Shown in pieces: positions 1 to 7,753 of a DNA stretch of 64,000 bases (the stretch's first letter is position 1; each line of letters starts with the position of its first letter). Location of the stretch: NCBI RefSeq assembly GCF_020783315.1, contig NZ_CP086063.1:2778501-2842500 (forward strand), read 5' to 3'. A program made the position numbers and the translations under genes. The notes below the pieces were generated by a model, which was not told the origin of the DNA, did no database searches, and worked only from the letters and a program-made list of their open reading frames with translations. Origin of the DNA: Ferruginibacter lapsinanis. Lineage in GTDB: Bacteria > Bacteroidota > Bacteroidia > Chitinophagales > Chitinophagaceae.

Positions 1-552
1 GCTCTGTACGAAGTGGGAACAAATTTTGACTTTGGAAAAAAGATAGCATTGCATACTGCCGGCTCTGTTTCAAAAAATGTGCTGGAACATGTTTCAGCCA
101 ACTTTGGGGTTTTGTATCCTCTGCAGAGTCTACGTAAAGAGATGACGAGTATCCCGGTAATTCCTTTACTGGTTGATGGAAATAATAAAGAGACAAAGAA
201 AACAATAGAAGAATTTGCACATACACTTTCACCGATCGTGTCGCCTACTACTGATGAAGAACGTGTGAATCTTCACCTGGCCGCAGTAGTAGTTAGTAAT
301 TTCAGCAATCACTTATATGCTTTGACGGAAGATTTTTGTCAGAAGGAAAGAGTTGATTTCCATATGCTGCATCCTATTATTGCAGAAACTGCTTTACGCA
401 TTGAAAAAAAATCTGCTGCCGAACTGCAAACCGGCCCGGCATTAAGAAATGATTTTGTAACACTGGAGAAGCACCTTAAAATGTTGCAACGCTATCCTGC
501 CCTTAAAAATATCTATTTGAAAATGACGGATAGTATCATGTCTTCCAAATAA
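1..552 (+). CDS. DUF2520 / Rossmann-like protein, 5' truncated by window
   Basis: The frame is open from base 1, so this is the C-terminal part of a gene that begins upstream of the window. About 183 residues remain. They include the HTAGS and GVLYPLQSL stretches at the junction between an NAD(P)-type Rossmann domain and the all-helical DUF2520 domain, as in 6-phosphogluconate-dehydrogenase-like or F420-dependent oxidoreductase-like proteins. The GTG at base 13 is not a credible start because conserved sequence continues in front of it. The Rossmann part is missing here, so substrate and cofactor cannot be judged. In Bacteroidota such genes often sit near the KdsC-like, UbiA and Maf genes that follow here. 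Confidence 0.75.
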   Translation, partial: ALYEVGTNFDFGKKIALHTAGSVSKNVLEHVSANFGVLYPLQSLRKEMTSIPVIPLLVDGNNKETKKTIEEFAHTLSPIVSPTTDEERVNLHLAAVVVSNFSNHLYALTEDFCQKERVDFHMLHPIIAETALRIEKKSAAELQTGPALRNDFVTLEKHLKMLQRYPALKNIYLKMTDSIMSSK

Positions 553-596
553 GTGATGGGATGAGTTTGAGAACATAACGTAATGTAGCATTACTG

Positions 597-722
597 AAGC
601 TGAGTTTACAGTAGTGCAAAAGCTATATCAGGGAACAAATCGACAAAGGGGCTGTAATCCTTTGTCGACGGCTTTTTTGGTTACTTTTTTTCCGCAAAAA
701 AAGTAACATAAGTACTTTTTTA
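597..722. repeat. Dispersed two-hairpin element, copy 1
   Basis: Two adjacent hairpins follow the DUF2520 gene: a 10-bp stem (640-649 with 659-668) and a perfect 12-bp stem with a 4-base loop (680-691 with 696-707, arm GTTACTTTTTTT). A second, diverged copy of the whole block lies at 43441-43588, so this is a dispersed repeat and not just a local terminator. It could still end transcription of the upstream gene. Confidence 0.75.
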
Positions 723-801
723 ATATAATAGTCTGCCATTTTATTTCCCAAACTCGTATACTCTAACTCAACTAAGTTTTCATTAATTGGCAATTCTACA
801 G

Positions 802-809
802 TAGGTTTG
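802..809 (+). promoter_or_regulatory. Bacteroidota -7 element before ferredoxin gene
   Basis: TAGGTTTG matches TAnnTTTG and lies 22 bases before the ferredoxin ATG. No clean TTG is found 19-21 bases upstream, so only the -7 element is supported. Confidence 0.4.
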
Positions 810-831
810 CAGTCAGATATTAGTATAAAAC

Positions 832-1167
832 ATGTATAACATCACATTTAATTTTGAGCAGAAGGGACTGGATTCTATCACACTCAATAATATAGAACCC
901 GACCAGTCGTTACTGGAGGTTGCACTGAAAAACGACATTGATCTACACCATAATTGCGGGGGTGTTTGCGCTTGCAGCACCTGTCATCTTTATGTAAATG
1001 AAGGCGAAGATTTTTTAGAGGAACTAAGCGATAAAGAAGAAGATTTTATTGACAGAGCAATAAGTCCGAGATTGAATTCAAGACTTGGTTGTCAGTGTGT
1101 ATTACAAAGCGGAAGCGGTAATATTGTTGTTACCTTACCCGATCAAACACAATTTTTAGGAGAATAA
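832..1167 (+). CDS. fdx: 2Fe-2S ferredoxin, ISC type
   Basis: A small soluble electron carrier that in the ISC pathway donates electrons during iron-sulfur cluster assembly. The 111 residues contain Cys42, Cys48, Cys51 and Cys87, the C-x5-C-x2-C plus distal Cys pattern of adrenodoxin/Fdx-type plant-like ferredoxins. Two extra cysteines (46 and 89) flank the ligands. Length matches E. coli Fdx. The next gene encodes IscX, another ISC accessory protein, which supports a role in cluster biogenesis rather than a P450 or ring-hydroxylase partnership. A TAnnTTTG promoter element lies just upstream. No iscS or iscU is visible in the window. Confidence 0.88.
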   Translation: MYNITFNFEQKGLDSITLNNIEPDQSLLEVALKNDIDLHHNCGGVCACSTCHLYVNEGEDFLEELSDKEEDFIDRAISPRLNSRLGCQCVLQSGSGNIVVTLPDQTQFLGE

Positions 1168-1178
1168 TTAATTAATCA

Positions 1179-1264
1179 ATTTGGAAATTTGATGATGTAA
1201 AGATTTCAATGTTCCGAAAGCATCTTATCATCTCCAAATTACCAAATCTCCAAATCATCAAATT
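1179..1264. repeat. Intergenic AT-rich palindromic repeat, family A, copy 1
   Basis: An imperfect inverted repeat built from AATTTGGA/GATTTGATGATTTG-like words on the left and CAAATCTCCAAATCATCAAA-like words on the right. Similar units occur at 1517, 3710, 17050 and 49044 in this window, always between genes. Confidence 0.75.
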
Positions 1265-1270
1265 AGATAT

Positions 1271-1510
1271 ATGACGCATTTTGAGCCACCCATCCACTGG
1301 AATGATTATGAAGATATAGCCATGAAACTGTACGAACGTTTCGGCGATGATTTTGGCGAAAGCCAGATCTACCGTATTCGTTTTACCGATCTGCACAAGT
1401 GGGTAATGGAAATACCAAAATTTGCCGGCAAACCGGAAGAAAGTAATGAAGGACATCTGGAAATGATACAGAGTACCTGGGTGTATGAATGGAGGGATAA
1501 CCAGAAATAA
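1271..1510 (+). CDS. iscX: Fe-S assembly protein IscX
   Basis: A small acidic accessory of the ISC machinery that in E. coli binds the cysteine desulfurase IscS and iron and tunes cluster assembly. The 79 residues carry the family pattern: PPIHWNDYEDIA near the start, a central DLHKWVMEIPKF segment and a terminal ESNEGHLEMIQSTWVYE. It is slightly longer than E. coli IscX (66 residues), with a few extra residues at both ends. It follows the ISC-type ferredoxin by about 100 bases and is flanked on both sides by family A palindromes. Co-transcription with fdx is likely but unproven. Confidence 0.88.
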   Translation: MTHFEPPIHWNDYEDIAMKLYERFGDDFGESQIYRIRFTDLHKWVMEIPKFAGKPEESNEGHLEMIQSTWVYEWRDNQK

Positions 1511-1516
1511 TTAACC

Positions 1517-1619
1517 AATTTGGAGATTTGGAAATTTGGAGATCTGCTGATGAAAAGACTTCATTATTAGAAATACTTTTCATCATTTCCAAATATTCAA
1601 ATCTTCAAATCTTCAAATC
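1517..1619. repeat. Intergenic palindromic repeat, family A, copy 2
   Basis: Left arm of tandem GGAGATTTGGAAATTTGG-like words and right arm of TTCCAAATATTCAAATCTTC-like words fold on each other across a loop near 1560. It ends a few bases before the next start codon. Short ORFs read through it are not genes. Confidence 0.75.
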
Positions 1620-1625
1620 AGAATA

Positions 1626-2147
1626 ATGAACATTCTCGAACATTTCAAATCTATCAAAACATTCGTATTTGACGTTGATGGCGTTTTGGCTACCGACACA
1701 TTACTGGTATTAAGCGGTGGCGAGATGGCTCGTAACATGAACAGCAAGGATGGATATGCATTACAATTGGCTGTAAAAAAAGGATACCGTGTGGTAATTA
1801 TTTCCGGCGGACTTTCAGAAGCCGTGAGAGAACGCCTTAACCGATTGGGGATACAGGATGTTTTCCTAGGTGTGAATCATAAAAAAGAAAAGCTGCAGCA
1901 ATATGTAGCTGAAAATAATTTATCCCTCAATGAAACCCTGTATATGGGAGATGATATCCCCGATTATACCTGTATGCAATTAGTAGGGTTGCCATGTTGC
2001 CCGGCAGATGCAGTACCAGAAATAAAGGAAATATCAAAATATATCTCACCAATTATCGGTGGTGGCGGTTGCGGCCGGGATGTGATAGAAAAAGTATTGA
2101 AGCTGAATAATGACTGGGGGCTGGATACAACAGTGGCTTCTAAATAA
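1626..2147 (+). CDS. KdsC-like HAD phosphatase
   Basis: A capless HAD-superfamily phosphatase similar to 3-deoxy-D-manno-octulosonate 8-phosphate phosphatase, which makes free KDO for lipopolysaccharide. The 173 residues begin with the nucleophile motif FDVDGVLATD (Asp16 and Asp18), followed by the motif II region VVIISGG and motif IV MGDDIPD near residue 107. The short length without a cap fits the KdsC group. In Bacteroidota this HAD gene commonly neighbours UbiA and Maf, as here. KDO-8-P as substrate is inferred from family only; no kdsA or kdsB is visible nearby. Confidence 0.8.
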   Translation: MNILEHFKSIKTFVFDVDGVLATDTLLVLSGGEMARNMNSKDGYALQLAVKKGYRVVIISGGLSEAVRERLNRLGIQDVFLGVNHKKEKLQQYVAENNLSLNETLYMGDDIPDYTCMQLVGLPCCPADAVPEIKEISKYISPIIGGGGCGRDVIEKVLKLNNDWGLDTTVASK

Positions 2148-2200
2148 TCTTTTACCATTATTACTATTTCAATACGTATTTTCGTATAAGAAATAAAAGC

Positions 2201-3154
2201 ATGAAACTAATTGCCGCATTTTTTCGATTGATACGTTGGCCCAATCTTTTTTTTATTGTTTTAGCGCAAACGCTTTTTTACTACTGTATCATTCTCCCTT
2301 CTTTACCACAGGAATATCATTTACAACCACACCGCATTACTGATCTCATTTTTATTCTAATCATCATCGCTTCCGTTTTTATAGCAGCAGGTGGTTATAT
2401 CATAAACGACTATTTTGATATCAATATCGACCAGATCAATAAACCAGGTAAAATGGTGGTTGAAAAGATCATTAGTCGCAGATGGGCTATTTTATGGCAT
2501 ATTATCGTAACAACGATCGGAGTAGTGATCAGCATCTACATATCACTTAAAACCAATTGGATCATTGCGGTGGCCAATATTGTTTGTACCATGTTACTTT
2601 GGTTCTATTCTACAACATTCAAAAAGAAATTATTATCAGGTAACGTCATCATATCACTGTTAACTGCCTGGACATTATTTGTACTTTATTTTGTTGCCGA
2701 TATTGATTACAAAGCAGGAGTAGTGGTTAGTGTGCCTGTTAAACTAACCATGCAACGTATATATAAGTTTGCTGCTTTATATGGTGGTTTCGCTTTTATC
2801 ATTTCCCTGGTAAGAGAAGTGGTAAAAGATATGGAAGACATGGAAGGCGATGCAAAATACAACTGCAAAACAATGCCAATTGTTTGGGGTATACCTGCCT
2901 CTAAAGTATTTGTAGCTGTATGGCTGGTAGTATTGACAGGGGCGCTGGCGGTGATACAGTTTTATGTACTGCAATTAGGATGGTGGGAAAGTGCGCTGTA
3001 CTGTTTTATCCTGGTCATTCTTCCTGTTATCTGGGTGCTCAGAAAATTATACAAGGCTCAAACATCAGCACAATATCATCAGTTGAGCAGAGGGATCAAA
3101 CTGATCATGCTTACAGGTATACTATCAATGATATTTTTCAGGATCTACCATTAA
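2201..3154 (+). CDS. UbiA-family prenyltransferase
   Basis: An integral membrane prenyltransferase of 317 residues with about eight hydrophobic segments. Motif 1 is NDYFDINIDQINKP (first Asp-rich site) and motif 2 is KDMEDMEGD, the pattern of geranylgeranylglycerol-phosphate geranylgeranyltransferase-like members. It would transfer a polyprenyl group to an acceptor using Mg-diphosphate chemistry; the acceptor (quinone precursor, lipid or haem) cannot be told from sequence. It begins 53 bases after the KdsC-like gene and ends 6 bases before maf, which suggests one transcript. Confidence 0.82.
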   Translation: MKLIAAFFRLIRWPNLFFIVLAQTLFYYCIILPSLPQEYHLQPHRITDLIFILIIIASVFIAAGGYIINDYFDINIDQINKPGKMVVEKIISRRWAILWHIIVTTIGVVISIYISLKTNWIIAVANIVCTMLLWFYSTTFKKKLLSGNVIISLLTAWTLFVLYFVADIDYKAGVVVSVPVKLTMQRIYKFAALYGGFAFIISLVREVVKDMEDMEGDAKYNCKTMPIVWGIPASKVFVAVWLVVLTGALAVIQFYVLQLGWWESALYCFILVILPVIWVLRKLYKAQTSAQYHQLSRGIKLIMLTGILSMIFFRIYH

Positions 3155-3160
3155 ATCTTT

Positions 3161-3727
3161 ATGCAAAAAATAATTCTTGCTTCACAATCTCCTCGTCGTA
3201 AACAATTATTAGAATGGGCCGAAATACCATTCGATATTATCGTAAAAGAAACCGACGAATCTTATCCTTCCAATTTATCAGTAGATGAAATTGCTATTCA
3301 TATTGCAAAAAATAAAGCGGTTGCCGTTAAAGAATTAATTTCTCAGCCAACAACAATTTTAGCGGCAGATACCATTGTGGTATTGCACAATGAGGTCATT
3401 GGTAAACCTAAGGACAGAACAGATGCTATCAATATCTTATCTAAACTCTCCGGACAAAAACATCAGGTGATCACAGGCGTATGTATTTCATCCGCCTACA
3501 AAGAAATTGTGTTTGCAGATACTACAGAAGTGGTATTTCATCAATTATCTGCAGCACAAATTGAATTTTATGTAGACAAATACAAACCATACGATAAAGC
3601 AGGTGCTTATGCTATACAGGAATGGATCGGCGTTGTAGGCATTCAATCAGTAAAAGGCGACTTTTATAATGTTATGGGATTACCGGTGAGCAGGGTGGTG
3701 CAGGAACTTGGTAATTTGATGATTTGA
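3161..3727 (+). CDS. maf: Maf nucleoside triphosphate pyrophosphatase
   Basis: A house-cleaning enzyme that hydrolyses non-canonical or excess nucleoside triphosphates to monophosphates. The 188 residues show the Maf signature: ASQSPRRKQLLEWAEIPF at the N-terminus, ETDESYP, AADTIVVL with the catalytic Asp, GKPKDR, and GAYAIQEWIG. The IQ after GAYA is typical of the dTTP/UTP-preferring (YhdE) branch. The last codons (Gly-Asn-Leu-Met-Ile-stop) lie inside the left arm of a family A palindromic repeat, so the natural terminus seems to have been replaced or extended by the repeat. It follows UbiA by 6 bases. Confidence 0.9.
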   Translation: MQKIILASQSPRRKQLLEWAEIPFDIIVKETDESYPSNLSVDEIAIHIAKNKAVAVKELISQPTTILAADTIVVLHNEVIGKPKDRTDAINILSKLSGQKHQVITGVCISSAYKEIVFADTTEVVFHQLSAAQIEFYVDKYKPYDKAGAYAIQEWIGVVGIQSVKGDFYNVMGLPVSRVVQELGNLMI

Positions 3728-3824
3728 AGATTTGGAGATGTGGAGATGTGAGTACCTTAATATTTATAAAAAGTCTTTTATTATCAAATCTCCAAATCAT
3801 CAAATTACCAAATTTTCCAATTAC
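3710..3824. repeat. Palindromic repeat, family A, copy 3, overlapping the maf 3' end
   Basis: Bases 3710-3726 and 3793-3809 form a perfect 17-bp inverted repeat, with further imperfect pairing inside. The left arm contains the maf stop codon. Confidence 0.8.
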
Positions 3825-3878
3825 CATGCAACCATTAGTTGAATAATTCCCTCAAGTAATTATCACAACTAATTGTTT

Positions 3879-5141
3879 ATGACAGAGAAACTGCTGCAAT
3901 ATATCTGGCAATTCCAATATTTTAACAAGAGCGATCTGACCACTACTACAGGTGAGGAACTGCAGATCATCTATCCCGGTAAACTTAATCCCAACCAGGG
4001 CCCCGATTTTTTAGATGCTAAAATAAAAGTAGGCAATACTATCTGGGCAGGTAATATCGAATTGCATATACATACTGCTGATTGGAATGATCATCAGCAT
4101 AGTGATGATGCCAATTATCGAAATATCATTCTGCATGTTGTATGGCAGGATGATGTGCAATTGAATGAACCATTCTTTACAGTTGAATTACAGGATCGTA
4201 CTTCTGTATTACTGTTAGAAAGATATACAGCCTTGATGAATGCAGAAACTTTTATTCCTTGTGAGAAAAATATTCAGTCGGTAAATCCGCTTATCTGGAA
4301 CTCCTGGAAAGAAAGATTGCTGATAGAAAGATTACAACACAAATCAACCAATATACTTAGTTTTTTGTCTCAGAATAATAACCATTGGGAGGAAAGTTTC
4401 TGGTGGCTATTAGCAAGAAATTTCGGTGTAAAAGTAAATGCAGATGCTTTTGAAGCAATAGCCCGTTCTATACCCATAAATATTTTGGCCAAACATAAAA
4501 ACCAGATCCATCAGACAGAAGCATTGTTATTAGGACAGGCCGGATTATTGAATACAGATTGTACCGATGATTATACGCTCATGCTGAAAAGAGAATACCA
4601 GTTTTATAAAAATAAGTACAAGCTTGACCCCATCAATATTCCGTTACATTTTTTACGAATGCGTCCTTCTAATTTTCCTTCGGTAAGATTGGCGCAATTG
4701 GCCATGTTGATACATTCCAGCACTCACTTGTTTTCCAGAATTAAAGAGATCAAAGTATTGAATGACATACAAGCATTATTAGATGTAACTGCAAATGATT
4801 ACTGGCATTATCATTATATGCTGGATGAGCCTTCTGCGTATAAAGAGAAAAAACTGGGAACACAAATGATACACAATATCTGTATCAATACGATCGTGCC
4901 GGTACTGTTTGCTTATGGCCATACTATCGATGAACAGGAATATAAGAACCGGGCTTTGCAATGGCTTGAACATATCCCTGCAGAAAAAAATGCCATCACC
5001 AATGGATATATGAAATTGGGTATTGCTAATAAAAGTGCTGCGGACTCCCAGGCACTCATTCAATTAAAAAATGAATACTGCAGTAAAAAAAGATGCCTGG
5101 ACTGTGCTATCGGTAATAAGCTACTTAAAAGCAGCATATGA
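3879..5141 (+). CDS. DUF2851 family protein
   Basis: A 420-residue protein of the Bacteroidota-typical DUF2851 family, function unknown. The N-terminus shows the conserved pattern LLQYIWQF followed by the GKLNPNQGPDFLDAKI segment and GNIELHIHTADW; the middle has WKERLLIERLQHK. The C-terminus carries a cysteine cluster (CSKKRCLDCAIG) that might bind metal. I chose the ATG at 3879 over a TTG two codons upstream. It lies alone after the maf repeat and is convergent with osmC, 6 bases apart. The GNIELHIH motif hints at a nuclease-like or hydrolase-like fold, but that is speculation. Confidence 0.82.
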   Translation: MTEKLLQYIWQFQYFNKSDLTTTTGEELQIIYPGKLNPNQGPDFLDAKIKVGNTIWAGNIELHIHTADWNDHQHSDDANYRNIILHVVWQDDVQLNEPFFTVELQDRTSVLLLERYTALMNAETFIPCEKNIQSVNPLIWNSWKERLLIERLQHKSTNILSFLSQNNNHWEESFWWLLARNFGVKVNADAFEAIARSIPINILAKHKNQIHQTEALLLGQAGLLNTDCTDDYTLMLKREYQFYKNKYKLDPINIPLHFLRMRPSNFPSVRLAQLAMLIHSSTHLFSRIKEIKVLNDIQALLDVTANDYWHYHYMLDEPSAYKEKKLGTQMIHNICINTIVPVLFAYGHTIDEQEYKNRALQWLEHIPAEKNAITNGYMKLGIANKSAADSQALIQLKNEYCSKKRCLDCAIGNKLLKSSI

Positions 5142-5147
5142 GATCGA

Positions 5148-5552
5148 TCACCAGTGGTATTCAATATTCAATACAATATCCGGATGTAGGCTTTTTATCA
5201 CCGGGCAATGGTCACCCACTCTCTGCAAAATGGTCTTGTCATTTTCAGCCAGATCTAAGGATGACGGAAAGTTCACTACAATATCAATTTGCCCGATACG
5301 TCTTGGATCGGAGAGCATATGTTTCTTTACAGATATACCGGTATCTTTCAGTTCAATTCCCATATCCGTGGCCTTCATTGCCATCGTTGTGATCATGCAG
5401 GTTCCCAGGGCAGTGCATACCAGGTCGGTTGGAGAAAAACGTTCACCTTTCCCCCGGTTATCAGTAGGGGCGTCGGTTTCAATAGCTGTACCACTTTGTA
5501 AATGGGTGGCCACACATCTTAAATTTCCTTCATATACTATGGTTGCTGTCAT
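5148..5552 (-). CDS. OsmC/Ohr family protein
   Basis: A small peroxiredoxin-like protein of 134 residues with the OsmC fold, a family that reduces organic hydroperoxides using two reactive cysteines. A central DLVCTALGTCMITTM helix contains a Cys pair, and the C-terminal half has the family VGDHCPVIKSL segment with another Cys. It belongs to the generic OsmC/YhfA group rather than Ohr. It is divergent from the next gene, with 41 bases between starts, and a TAnnTTTG-like element for the rightward gene lies in that gap. Confidence 0.82.
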   Translation of the reverse strand: MTATIVYEGNLRCVATHLQSGTAIETDAPTDNRGKGERFSPTDLVCTALGTCMITTMAMKATDMGIELKDTGISVKKHMLSDPRRIGQIDIVVNFPSSLDLAENDKTILQRVGDHCPVIKSLHPDIVLNIEYHW

Positions 5553-5593
5553 TGTACTATTTTTGCATAAATTTACAGAAGTAAATAGCTATC

Positions 5594-6379
5594 ATGCGTA
5601 AAATATTTTTATTCTTTTTGTTGTTCATTGGCACCTTATCTGTAATGGCACAAAAAACCAAAAAGGAGCGGAAAGAAGAGCGGAGGCAACGAATCAATGC
5701 GCTTATTAAACAAGATGAAGAGGGGGTGATTGCCTACCATAAACATACCGTTTACGGACTAAAATTAACTACAGATGGCTATGGGTTGTTTTTCGAGACC
5801 GGCAGAGCCAGATCTGTTAAAAAGGCTACACTTTTTCAATTTGAGATAACAGAAAGAAAGCACCCGAAAGAAGAAAAACAAAGCAATCCTTATGTATCCA
5901 CCATTCCATATGTTTATGGAAAACAAAACTTTGTATACAACATCAAATTAGGAGTTCAACAGCAAATATTATTAGGAAACAAAAGCAACAAGAATGGTGT
6001 TTCTGTAACAGCTAATTATGGTGGCGGAGTGAATATTGGTCTGTTAAGACCTTATTATGTTCAGGTAATTTCTTCTCCTACTTCAACAGAATTTGTTAAG
6101 TACAATTCTCCCGACAGTGCATTGTTCTTAAATAACGGTGCTATCATAGGTGGGCCGGATTTTGGTAAAGGTTGGGGCGAAATAAAAATAAACCCGGGAG
6201 CATATGTAAAAGCAGGATTTAGATTTGACTACGGAAAATTCAATGAGATGGTTAATGCAGTAGAGCTTGGTCTGACGGCTGAGGTATACAGCAAAAAGCT
6301 AGAACAAATGGTATATGTAGAACAAAAGCAATTTTTCTTTGGAGCTTATGTAGGCATCATGTTCGGCAGAAGGAAATAA
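5594..6379 (+). CDS. Secreted or outer-membrane beta-barrel-like protein
   Basis: A 261-residue protein starting with a clear signal peptide (MRKIFLFFLLFIGTLSVMAQ) followed by a highly charged Lys/Arg/Glu stretch. The rest alternates hydrophobic and polar residues with many aromatic and Gly positions (for example ANYGGGVNIGLL, YVKAGFRFDYG), as in small outer membrane barrels. I do not recognise a named family. It lies 26 bases before lipA on the same strand, which suggests co-transcription but not a shared function. Confidence 0.6.
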   Translation: MRKIFLFFLLFIGTLSVMAQKTKKERKEERRQRINALIKQDEEGVIAYHKHTVYGLKLTTDGYGLFFETGRARSVKKATLFQFEITERKHPKEEKQSNPYVSTIPYVYGKQNFVYNIKLGVQQQILLGNKSNKNGVSVTANYGGGVNIGLLRPYYVQVISSPTSTEFVKYNSPDSALFLNNGAIIGGPDFGKGWGEIKINPGAYVKAGFRFDYGKFNEMVNAVELGLTAEVYSKKLEQMVYVEQKQFFFGAYVGIMFGRRK

Positions 6380-6405
6380 AATAATTAATGATTAAATATT
6401 TTTAA

Positions 6406-7329
6406 ATGATAGAGTTACCGGTATTGGATGGAGTAGTGGAGCAACGTCCTAAAAAACCTAATTGGTTAAGAGTTAAATTGCCTATCGGCGAAGAGTATAA
6501 GCATGTAAGGAATTTAGTAGATACACACAAATTGCATACGATCTGTGAAAGTGGTAATTGCCCTAATATGGGTGAATGCTGGGGAGAAGGAACAGCAACC
6601 TTTATGATACTGGGAAATATCTGTACACGTAGCTGTGGATTTTGTGCAGTAGCTACCGGCAGACCCGAACCTGTTGATTGGGACGAACCTCAACGTGTTG
6701 CAGAAGCGATCAACTTAATGAAAGTTAAGCATGCTGTTGTTACTTCTGTTGACAGAGATGAGATAAAAGACGGTGGCAGTATCATCTGGTATAACACCAT
6801 CAAAGCAATCAAGACATTAAATCCTTCTACAACTCTAGAAACACTGATCCCGGATTTTAAAGCCGAAGCAGAGAACATACAACGCATCATTGATGCTGCT
6901 CCTGAAGTGGTATCACACAATATTGAAACGGTAGAACGGTTAACGAAACAGGTTCGTATCCAGGCAAAATACTGGCGCAGCATGGAAACACTGCGTATTT
7001 TAAAAGCAGGCGGAATGCGTACTAAGAGTGGCATCATGCTTGGATTGGGTGAAACCAAAGAAGATGTGATACAAACCATGCAAGACCTTAGAGATAGCAA
7101 TGTAGATGTAATAACTATTGGGCAATATCTTCAACCAAGTAAAAGACATTTAGCTGTACAAAGATTTGTACACCCTGATGAATTTAAAGAATTACGTGAA
7201 ATTGGCTACAATATGGGCTTTGATTATGTAGAGAGCGGTCCGTTGGTACGGTCGTCTTACCATAGCGAAAAGCATGTGATACAAGGATGGGGAAAAAATA
7301 AGTGGTTAGAAGAGAAACAGTTACAATAA
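6406..7329 (+). CDS. lipA: Lipoyl synthase
   Basis: A radical SAM enzyme that inserts two sulfur atoms into protein-bound octanoyl groups to make the lipoyl cofactor of 2-oxoacid dehydrogenases and the glycine cleavage H protein. The 307 residues hold both clusters: the auxiliary 4Fe-4S site [13 protein letters not shown] near residues 47-59 and the radical SAM site CTRSCGFC near residues 72-79. Downstream come GLGETKEDV, and the terminal RSSYHSEK with the third-ligand serine. Length is normal. No lipB lies beside it in the window. Confidence 0.96.
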   Translation: MIELPVLDGVVEQRPKKPNWLRVKLPIGEEYKHVRNLVDTHKLHTICESGNCPNMGECWGEGTATFMILGNICTRSCGFCAVATGRPEPVDWDEPQRVAEAINLMKVKHAVVTSVDRDEIKDGGSIIWYNTIKAIKTLNPSTTLETLIPDFKAEAENIQRIIDAAPEVVSHNIETVERLTKQVRIQAKYWRSMETLRILKAGGMRTKSGIMLGLGETKEDVIQTMQDLRDSNVDVITIGQYLQPSKRHLAVQRFVHPDEFKELREIGYNMGFDYVESGPLVRSSYHSEKHVIQGWGKNKWLEEKQLQ

Positions 7330-7421
7330 AAATAGTAATGGTACGTTGTGCTTATTACTATAGATATATAGTACATTTTACGATATTTCCGTAAAAATGG
7401 TGTCTTAAAAAAGGGTCAAAT

Positions 7422-7441
7422 CCCCTCTTGACAAAGGGGGG
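7422..7441. repeat. CCCC/GGGG hairpin, possibly related to family D
   Basis: A C-rich run, a short spacer and a G-rich run form a small stem after lipA. It resembles the C4-5/G4-5 elements near 30430 and 33290 but has a different loop, so the relationship is weak. Confidence 0.35.
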
Positions 7442-7479
7442 TAAAGTTTTCTACTTTTACAGTCTAATCTAAGAAGACT

Positions 7480-7620
7480 ATGGAAAACAAAAGTACCCAA
7501 AACCAACATGCTACTGCCTTATCAAATTTCCTTAAGATCATCTCATCTGTATGCAGATCCCTTTTCGAATCTCCGGATAAAAAAGATTTTCAGCGACTGA
7601 AGGACTTTATTGCATCGTAG
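7480..7620 (+). CDS. Small hypothetical ORF (46 aa)
   Basis: An ATG-initiated frame of 46 residues sits in the 424-base gap between lipA and the ROK kinase. It starts with a polar stretch (MENKSTQNQHA), continues with an amphipathic segment (LSNFLKIISSVCRSLF) and ends charged (DKKDFQRLKDFIAS). I know of no family. An AAGAAG sequence shortly before the ATG could be a weak ribosome site. Its composition resembles coding sequence, but at this length a chance frame is possible. Confidence 0.35.
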   Translation: MENKSTQNQHATALSNFLKIISSVCRSLFESPDKKDFQRLKDFIAS

Positions 7621-7668
7621 GCTTTAACCACCTACGTGCAATGGTGCATTGTGCCCTTTCTGAAAACT

Positions 7669-7724
7669 CTATGTGGATATGTACTTGTTCGGTGCATTGT
7701 ACAGGACAGTACATAGACACATAG
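7669..7724. repeat. 17-bp inverted repeat downstream of ROK kinase and small ORF
   Basis: Bases 7669-7685 pair with 7708-7724 at 15 of 17 positions, with a 22-base loop that contains GTGCATTGTAC. It has no T-run on either strand. It lies between two converging frames and could protect 3' ends. Confidence 0.55.
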
Positions 7725-7753
7725 TACACCTGAGAAATATCTGTCTGACCAGA

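Noticed and set aside
1172..1592. Minus-strand ORFs of 69-94 codons around IscX
   Set aside because: They run through the palindromic repeats and overlap the well-supported iscX gene on the other strand; composition is repeat-derived.
3710..3824. CRISPR array made of the GATTTGG repeats
   Set aside because: Units are imperfect, inverted around a centre and lack unique spacers of even length; no cas gene is present.
5071..5601. Plus-strand ORFs overlapping osmC
   Set aside because: They are antisense shadows of a recognisable OsmC gene and have no family resemblance of their own.
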